From positions 1-11,259 of the forward strand of contig JBCCZI010000131.1 of assembly GCA_039187815.1 (NCBI GenBank): 11,259 nt of DNA. Direction: 5' to 3'. The notes below the pieces were generated by a model, which searched no databases, was not told the origin of the DNA, and was given only the letters and a program-made list of their open reading frames with translations. Of this stretch, positions 7,148 to 11,259 are shown in pieces. Source of the DNA: Thermohalobaculum sp039187815. Its GTDB lineage: Bacteria > Pseudomonadota > Alphaproteobacteria > Rhodobacterales > Rhodobacteraceae. Positions within the stretch are counted from its first letter, which is position 1. Every line of letters starts with the position of its first letter. Position numbers and translations under genes: made by a program.

Positions 7148-7173
7148 ATAGGCCGGGCGGCACCCCGGCCTAT
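7148..7173 (+). promoter_or_regulatory. Perfect 10-bp hairpin directly before the TAXI receptor ribosome site
   Basis: ATAGGCCGGG (7148-7157) and CCCGGCCTAT (7164-7173) are exact complements around a 6-nt loop. The structure lies in the 78-nt gap between the dmdA-like gene and the receptor gene, ending 1 nt before the Shine-Dalgarno AGGGAGG (7175-7181). With 7 of 10 pairs being G-C it should be stable. Binding-protein genes inside transport operons often need higher expression, and hairpins that block 3'-5' or 5'-3' decay can provide this. Translational control or an operator is the alternative. The stem is a fact; the role is inference. Confidence 0.6.
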
Positions 7174-7188
7174 GAGGGAGGATACCAA

Positions 7189-8145
7189 ATGACCCGCTTT
7201 CTCGCGCGCGCCGGCCTGGCGCTTGCGCTGGCCTTTGGCGTGACCGCCGCGTCGGCCGAGACACGCATCACCTACAAATCCGCCAAATCGACCTCGTCCT
7301 ACTACCAGATGGCCGTGCAGCTTGCCGAAGCCGTCAAGGCGGGCAGCGATGGCGGCATGATCCTGACCGTCGAGGAGAGCCAGGGCTCGGTCCAGAACGT
7401 CATGGAAGTGCGCGCCCGCGGGGGCGATTACGTCTTCACCACGCCGCCGGTGCTGGTGCGGTTGGCGCAGGGCGGAAAGGCCATGTTCGAGGGCAAGGGC
7501 AACCCCGCCTTCGACGAGATCCGGGCCCTGTTCCCCATCCCCTCGCTGACCATGCACTTCGTGGTGTCCGAGGGCTCGGGCGTCACGGATTTCGCAGGGC
7601 TCGAGGGCAAGACTATCCTGCTCGGCAAAGGCTCGTTCGGCGCGCGCGAGGGAGAGAAGTACCTCAAGCTCTTCGGTCTGGAGGGCAAGGTCGAGATCGC
7701 CGATGTCGAGCTCTCGAACGCCGTGCCGGCGCTCAAAAACGGCCAGATCGACGGCTTTGTGACCGCGGGCTCGTGGCCTGCGCCGAATGTGATCGAGGCG
7801 GCGGCCTCGACCGGTGTGCGGGTGCTCTCGCTCTCGGACGACCAAATCGCCCAGACCAAACGCACGCGGCTTGAGATCCCGGCCGGCACGTATGCGGGCC
7901 AGAGCGAGGCCATCGTGACCACCTCATTGCCGGTCGTCGCTTTCACGACCACCAAGATGGACGACGAGACCGCCTATCAGCTCACCAAGACCTATTGGGA
8001 GCAGAAGGGCGCCATGGGGGCGGGAGCGGCCTGGTGGAACGGTGTCGATGCCGGCCTGATGGAGAACATCACCGGCAAGATCCACCCGGGCGCCGTGCGG
8101 TACTACAAGGAAGCCGGCATCGCATTGACGCCCGCGCAGATGTGA
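7189..8145 (+). CDS. TAXI-family TRAP transporter solute-binding protein
   Basis: A 318-residue periplasmic receptor that captures a small solute for a TRAP permease. A signal peptide is clear: basic start, hydrophobic core, and cleavage after ASA at residue 23. TAXI-type features follow: SSYYQ (36-40), EESQGSVQNVMEV (62-74), the LEGKTILLGKGSFGARE loop (138-154), LKNGQIDGFVTAGSWP (182-197) and IHPGAVRYYKEAGI (298-311). Length is typical. The start is fixed by AGGGAGG 7 nt upstream. The stop overlaps the permease start by 4 nt. The ligand cannot be read from sequence; characterised TAXI systems carry organic and amino acids such as glutamate. Placement directly after the dmdA-like gene suggests DMSP or another methylated compound, which is inference. 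An antisense open frame across this gene is a shadow. Confidence 0.93.
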   Translation: MTRFLARAGLALALAFGVTAASAETRITYKSAKSTSSYYQMAVQLAEAVKAGSDGGMILTVEESQGSVQNVMEVRARGGDYVFTTPPVLVRLAQGGKAMFEGKGNPAFDEIRALFPIPSLTMHFVVSEGSGVTDFAGLEGKTILLGKGSFGAREGEKYLKLFGLEGKVEIADVELSNAVPALKNGQIDGFVTAGSWPAPNVIEAAASTGVRVLSLSDDQIAQTKRTRLEIPAGTYAGQSEAIVTTSLPVVAFTTTKMDDETAYQLTKTYWEQKGAMGAGAAWWNGVDAGLMENITGKIHPGAVRYYKEAGIALTPAQM

Positions 8146-9983
8146 GCGGGGGCGACGGCGCCTCCGCCTCAGGGCGCGGCGACGGCCTGTTGGACAGAGC
8201 GGAGCGTGGCCGACCGGCCGCGCTCCATGCGGTATGGCTGGCGCTGGCCGGCGCAACCGTGCTGTTTCATCTCGGCCTGATCTTCTCGGGCCTCGTGCCC
8301 AATCTGGTTAGCCGGCCGGTGCACATGGCCCTGGCGCTGCCTTGGATCCTGATCTTCGCCGCCCGGAGCCGCGCTGGTCGCCTATCGGGCGCCGTTTTGA
8401 CCGTCGCCGGGGTGGCGGCCTGCCTTTGGGTAGTGCTGCGGCGCGAGGCGCTCTCGGACCAATACGGCTTTCTTGAAGGCGAGGGGCAGATCGCCGTGGC
8501 GGCGCTCCTGTTGCTGGTGACGCTCGAGGCAGCCCGGCGGGCCATCGGCTGGCCGCTGCCGCTGATCGCGGCGCTGGCATTGCTCTATGGGCTCTACGGG
8601 CAACACATCCCTGGCGAGTTCGGCCATGCCGGCACCCCGGTCGCCAGCTTTCTCGGAACGCTCACCATCGCCGAGGGCGGGTTGTGGGGCAGCCTGACCG
8701 GCGTCTCGGTCAATGTGGTCGCGATCTTCGTGATCTTTGGCGCCGTGCTGAATGCGGGCGCGGCGGGACGGGGCTTCATGAACCTGGCCGCGGCCGCGGC
8801 GGGACGGTTGAATGCGGGCGCGGCGAAGGTCTCGGTGCTGTCCTCGGCCCTGTTCGGCTCGATCTCGGGCTCGGCTTCGGCCAATGTCGCCTCGACTGGC
8901 GCCATCACGCTGCCCACCATGACACGGCTTGGCTATCCGAAACGCCTGGCCGGGGCCGTGGAGGCGGTGGCTTCGTCCGGTGGTCAAATCATGCCACCGC
9001 TGATGGGGGCCGGCGCCTTTGTGATGGTCGAGCTGACGGGCGTGCCCTATGCCGGGATCATGGCCGCGGCCCTGCTGCCAGCGATCCTATTCTTCTTTGC
9101 CGTCTGGATCGGAATCGACGCCTTTTCGCGCCACCACCCTCTGCCCCCCTTGCGCGCCGAGGATGCGCCCGCGCGCCGGGATGTGTTGATCACCAGCGGC
9201 TTCTTCGCCCTGCCCTTTGGCGTTCTGTTGTGGGGGATGTTCGGAGCCGGCGTCACGCCGCAATACGCCGCATGTTTGGCGATCCTGGTGGGTGCTGCGT
9301 TGTTGGCAACGGATGCACGGCTCGGCTTCTCCTGGCGCGAGACCGGGGCGCGGATCGAGGCAGCGCTGTTCACAGCCGCCCGCCAGGTATCGCTGATCGC
9401 GGCGATCATCCTCTGCGCCTCGATCATCGTTGGCGTGCTGGGGATCACTGGGCTGGGGGTCAAGATCACCTCGCTGATCCTCTCGGCCTCGGGGGGTCTG
9501 CTGTGGGCCTCGTTGCTGCTGACGGCACTGGCCTGTCTCGTCCTCGGCATGGAGGTGCCCACCACGGCCGCCTATGTGATCTGTGTGTCGGTGGCGGGGC
9601 CCGCTTTGATCACGCTGGGGCTGGAGCCGCTCGAGGCGCATCTCTTTGTCTTCTGGTACGCGCTTCTCTCCACCATCACACCACCTGTCTGCGGGGCCGT
9701 CTTCATTGCGGCGGGCATGGTGGGCGAGAATTGGCTGCGGGTGGCCGGCAGCGCCATGGCGCTTGGCGTCGGGCTCTATGTGATCCCACTTGGCATGGTG
9801 GCCAATCCGGCCGTGATCGGGTTGGCCGAGGCGCCGGTGCGGGCCGTGCTAGCCGGGGTGCAGATCGGCGCCGGCTTGGCGCTCCTCTCCCTTGGGATCA
9901 TCGCCTATCGTGGATGGGCCGCGCGGATGGGCAGCCTTGGCGGCGGGCTTGCGCTGTTGTTTCTGCCGCCGCTTCTCCTCTAG
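8142..9983 (+). CDS. TRAP transporter fused permease (4TM/12TM, TAXI-associated)
   Basis: A 613-residue inner-membrane protein that fuses the small (DctQ-like) and large (DctM-like) TRAP subunits, as is usual for TAXI systems. TRAP transporters are secondary carriers, mostly Na+-driven, that work with a periplasmic receptor. Hydrophobic segments begin near residue 31 and run to the C-terminus. The small-subunit part covers about 28-155 and the large subunit about 165-610. Signatures include SALFGSISGSASANVASTGAITLPTM (235-260, given here as start ALFGSISGSAS), SSGGQIMPPLMGAGAF (278-293), LGMEVPTTAAYV (468-479) and TITPPVCGAVFIAAG (511-525). The start is GTG 8142, overlapping the receptor stop as GTGA. 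No good ribosome site precedes it, so reinitiation after the receptor is likely. A much longer in-frame extension leftward lies inside the receptor gene and is not real. Confidence 0.92.
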   Translation: MSGGDGASASGRGDGLLDRAERGRPAALHAVWLALAGATVLFHLGLIFSGLVPNLVSRPVHMALALPWILIFAARSRAGRLSGAVLTVAGVAACLWVVLRREALSDQYGFLEGEGQIAVAALLLLVTLEAARRAIGWPLPLIAALALLYGLYGQHIPGEFGHAGTPVASFLGTLTIAEGGLWGSLTGVSVNVVAIFVIFGAVLNAGAAGRGFMNLAAAAAGRLNAGAAKVSVLSSALFGSISGSASANVASTGAITLPTMTRLGYPKRLAGAVEAVASSGGQIMPPLMGAGAFVMVELTGVPYAGIMAAALLPAILFFFAVWIGIDAFSRHHPLPPLRAEDAPARRDVLITSGFFALPFGVLLWGMFGAGVTPQYAACLAILVGAALLATDARLGFSWRETGARIEAALFTAARQVSLIAAIILCASIIVGVLGITGLGVKITSLILSASGGLLWASLLLTALACLVLGMEVPTTAAYVICVSVAGPALITLGLEPLEAHLFVFWYALLSTITPPVCGAVFIAAGMVGENWLRVAGSAMALGVGLYVIPLGMVANPAVIGLAEAPVRAVLAGVQIGAGLALLSLGIIAYRGWAARMGSLGGGLALLFLPPLLL

Positions 9984-10004
9984 AGACATCCGCTGCCGCA
10001 TTGG

Positions 10005-10035
10005 TCAAAAAACTGTAATTTTGCCTATTTTTTGA
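10005..10035. repeat. A/T-tract inverted repeat after the TRAP permease gene
   Basis: TCAAAAAA (10005-10012) and TTTTTTGA (10028-10035) are exact complements around a 15-nt loop. The stem is almost all A-T and would be weak as a terminator. It may act as phased A-tracts or an upstream promoter element for amt, or weakly assist termination of the operon that ends at 9983. Confidence 0.35.
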
Positions 10036-10037
10036 AC

Positions 10038-10061
10038 AGTCATGATCAGATGATCATGACT
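10038..10061. promoter_or_regulatory. 24-bp palindrome upstream of amt, probable operator
   Basis: Left arm AGTCATGATCA (10038-10048) and right arm TGATCATGACT (10051-10061) are exact reverse complements around a 2-bp centre (GA). Each arm contains TGATCA. It ends 14 bp before the TTGACA box. An 11-bp perfect arm in a promoter region strongly suggests a dimeric regulator, at a position suited to activation or upstream repression. It does not fit the FNR consensus spacing or the NtrC GCAC-N-GTGC pattern, and I cannot name the regulator. Confidence 0.6.
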
Positions 10062-10075
10062 TAATCTTAACGTTC

Positions 10076-10104
10076 TTGACAGCGTGACCAGCCTCCGCTG
10101 CCAT
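10076..10104 (+). promoter_or_regulatory. Probable sigma-70-type promoter of amt
   Basis: TTGACA at 10076-10081 is a perfect -35 hexamer. Seventeen bases on, TGCCAT (10099-10104) is a weak -10 with 3 of 6 consensus matches. A start near 10110 would give a leader of about 55 nt. No sigma-54 GG-N10-GC element is seen in this gap, so direct RpoN control is not supported. Confidence 0.45.
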
Positions 10105-10116
10105 CTCGCGCGAGAT
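10103..10116. promoter_or_regulatory. 14-bp perfect palindrome at the amt promoter start region
   Basis: ATCTCGC followed by GCGAGAT is a perfect 14-bp palindrome with no spacer. It overlaps the end of the proposed -10 and the likely transcription start, an ideal position for a repressor. It could instead form part of leader RNA structure with the GATCCG/CGGATC pair just downstream. The regulator is unknown. Confidence 0.4.
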
Positions 10117-10166
10117 CCGTCCAACGCAGCCGGATCAGCAGGAGTGGACAGCAGAGGAGTGACGAG

Positions 10167-11259
10167 ATGGAAGAGCTTCAAGAGGGGCTCAATTGGGCGA
10201 CCACCGTGAACATGGAAGTGTTCTACTGGTGGTGCACCGCGTTGATGTTCATCATTCATGCCGGGTTCCTCGGTTATGAGATGGGAGCCTCACGCATCAA
10301 GAACGTGCTGGCGTCGGGCATGAAGAACATCTTGGCCTTCGCCTTTGTCATCCCAACCTTCTTCTTCTTTGGGTGGTGGATCTATCTTGCCTCGCCGACC
10401 GGGTTGCCGGACTTCTCGGCCGAGACGGGCGGCGCACCCTGGGATCAGGCGATGGGCCCGAACCTCCAGGACAACGCGACCGGCATCTTCTGGGCGGCCT
10501 TCACGCTCTTTGCCGCGACCACGGCCTCGATCTTTTCGGGTGCTGTGATCGAGCGCATCAAGCTCTCGGGCTTTATCATCCTCGCGATCCTGCTCGGCTC
10601 GGTCGTCTGGATCCTCGGCGCCTCCTGGGCCTGGCATGGAGACGGCTGGCTGCTGACCGAGTGGGGCTGGCATGACTTCGGCGCCGCAGGCTGCGTGCAC
10701 ATGATCGCTGCCTTCTTCGCGCTCGGCGTGCTGATCAATCTCGGGCCGCGGATCGGCAAATTCAATCCGGACGGCACGGCGAACGAGCTGAAGCCGCACA
10801 ACATCCCTATGGCCGTCTTTGGCCTGATGGTGCTGATTGTCGGCTTCTTCGGCTTCCTCGGCGGCTGCATCATCTACAATGGCACTGCGCAGTGGACGAC
10901 GATCTTCGGCAACCCGGCGACGCTTTCGGCCGTGGCGTTCAACACGCTGATGTGCTTCTCGGGCGGGATCATCGGCGGCTGGATCACCACGCGCGATCCG
11001 TTCTGGATGATGTCGGGCGCGCTGGCGGGCATCTTTGCCGCCGCCTCGGGGCTCGATGTCTACTGGCCGCCGCTGGCCTTCCTGCTCGGCATGGCCGGCG
11101 GGATCATCGCACCGATCGGGGCGAAGTGGCTCGAGACCACTTTCAAGATCGATGACGCCGTGGGCGCTGTCTCGGTGCACGGCTTTGCTGGTGCATTCGG
11201 TGTGGTTGCGTTCGGCATCTTCGGCGAAGGCTATCCGAACGGCGACTATCCGGACACCA
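10167..11259 (+). CDS. amt: Ammonium transporter, Amt/MEP/Rh family (3' end outside the window)
   Basis: The first 364 residues of an ammonium channel, with no stop before the right edge. Amt proteins are trimers in the inner membrane that conduct ammonium or ammonia inward. The opening MEVFYWWCTALMFIIHAGF (16-34) is the first membrane segment; no cleavable signal peptide is evident. Matches to the family include NILAFAFVIPTFFFFGWWI (54-72), DFGAAGCVHMIAA (170-182), FNTLMCFSGGIIGGW (258-272), SGALAGIFA (283-291) and DDAVGAVSVHGFAGAFG (329-345). His178 and His338 match the twin pore histidines, and Asp170 the substrate-site aspartate (AmtB His168, His318, Asp160). The start ATG has GAGGAG 7 nt upstream. 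No glnK lies upstream; it could follow beyond the edge. The remaining membrane segment or segments and the regulatory C-terminal tail are missing only because of the window end. Confidence 0.9.
   Translation, partial: MEELQEGLNWATTVNMEVFYWWCTALMFIIHAGFLGYEMGASRIKNVLASGMKNILAFAFVIPTFFFFGWWIYLASPTGLPDFSAETGGAPWDQAMGPNLQDNATGIFWAAFTLFAATTASIFSGAVIERIKLSGFIILAILLGSVVWILGASWAWHGDGWLLTEWGWHDFGAAGCVHMIAAFFALGVLINLGPRIGKFNPDGTANELKPHNIPMAVFGLMVLIVGFFGFLGGCIIYNGTAQWTTIFGNPATLSAVAFNTLMCFSGGIIGGWITTRDPFWMMSGALAGIFAAASGLDVYWPPLAFLLGMAGGIIAPIGAKWLETTFKIDDAVGAVSVHGFAGAFGVVAFGIFGEGYPNGDYPDT

Larger units (their letters stand above)
9984..10166 (+). promoter_or_regulatory. AT-rich regulatory region between the TRAP operon and amt
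   Basis: This gap of 183 nt has no gene. Its AT-rich core (about 10005-10075) stands out against the GC-rich surroundings. It holds an A6/T6 inverted repeat, a 24-bp palindrome, a TTGACA box, a 14-bp perfect palindrome and the amt ribosome site, each described separately. A further GATCCG (10114-10119)/CGGATC (10131-10136) pair lies in the presumed leader. No GC-rich hairpin with a T-run ends the TRAP operon. Confidence 0.7.

Noticed and set aside
6208..7845. 545-codon open frame on the minus strand opposite the dmdA-like and TAXI genes
   Set aside because: Both plus-strand genes are recognised families with ribosome sites. The antisense product is rich in Arg, Gly and His and shows no family motifs.
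7995..8141. Upstream extension of the TRAP permease frame by 49 codons
   Set aside because: It lies within the TAXI receptor gene and encodes a charged non-membrane stretch. The GTGA overlap at 8142 is the usual coupling arrangement.
8749..8825. 17-bp direct repeat (8749-8765 and 8809-8825), 60 nt apart, in the TRAP permease gene
   Set aside because: Both copies encode LNAGAA in a region where the TRAP family normally has similar glycine/alanine segments, so coincidence of codon use is enough.
10042..10057. FNR/FnrL-type box in the amt palindrome
   Set aside because: The FNR pattern is TTGAT-N4-ATCAA. Here the half-sites would read ATGAT and ATCAT separated by 6 bases, so both spacing and sequence fail.
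9984..10166. Sigma-54 promoter for amt
   Set aside because: No GG and GC dinucleotide pair in the TGGCAC-N5-TTGC context is present. TTGG (10001-10004) and TTGC (10021-10024) are too far apart.
1..11259. CRISPR arrays, tRNA or rRNA genes, insertion sequences
   Set aside because: No regularly spaced identical repeats, cloverleaf or rRNA-like segments, transposase genes or terminal inverted repeats with target duplications were seen.

Overview
The window is GC-rich, with tightly packed genes, 4-bp gene overlaps and Shine-Dalgarno sites of the GGAGG type. The gene content is a DmdA-type demethylase, a TAXI-TRAP transporter, an orphan RTX/cadherin/DUF4214 protein and an Amt permease. Together these suggest a marine alphaproteobacterium, probably of the Roseobacter group (Rhodobacterales). 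The taxon is inferred from gene content and composition only.

Layout. (1) 1-181: no confident gene, then a 9-bp-stem hairpin just past the end of the first gene. (2) 182-3028, minus strand: a 948-aa acidic protein with RTX calcium-binding nonapeptides, five cadherin-like repeats and a C-terminal DUF4214 module. It is probably a type I secreted surface or extracellular protein. No secretion genes lie beside it. (3) 3029-3243: a divergent promoter region with two inverted repeats. (4) 3244-4356, plus strand: a lone protein of unknown function, about 370 aa and basic. (5) 4525-9983, plus strand: five genes spaced like one operon. They encode a DUF2182 membrane protein, a DUF1326 cysteine-rich protein (ATGA overlap), a DmdA-type DMSP demethylase homologue (1-nt gap), a TAXI periplasmic solute receptor (78-nt gap holding a perfect 10-bp hairpin) and a fused 4TM/12TM TRAP permease (GTGA overlap). 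(6) 9984-10166: an AT-rich regulatory region with a 24-bp near-perfect palindrome, a perfect TTGACA -35 and a 14-bp perfect palindrome. (7) 10167 to the end: an Amt/MEP/Rh ammonium transporter cut off by the window edge.

How they may work together. The TAXI receptor captures a small solute in the periplasm and the fused permease imports it. The DmdA-like enzyme would move a methyl group from its substrate (DMSP in characterised members) to tetrahydrofolate. The simplest reading is an uptake-and-demethylation module for DMSP or a related methylated compound. The DUF2182/DUF1326 pair, of unknown biochemistry but with conserved Cys motifs, is translationally coupled to it. This operon is the best candidate in the window for an undescribed system. 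The amt gene probably has its own promoter and operators and belongs to nitrogen acquisition.
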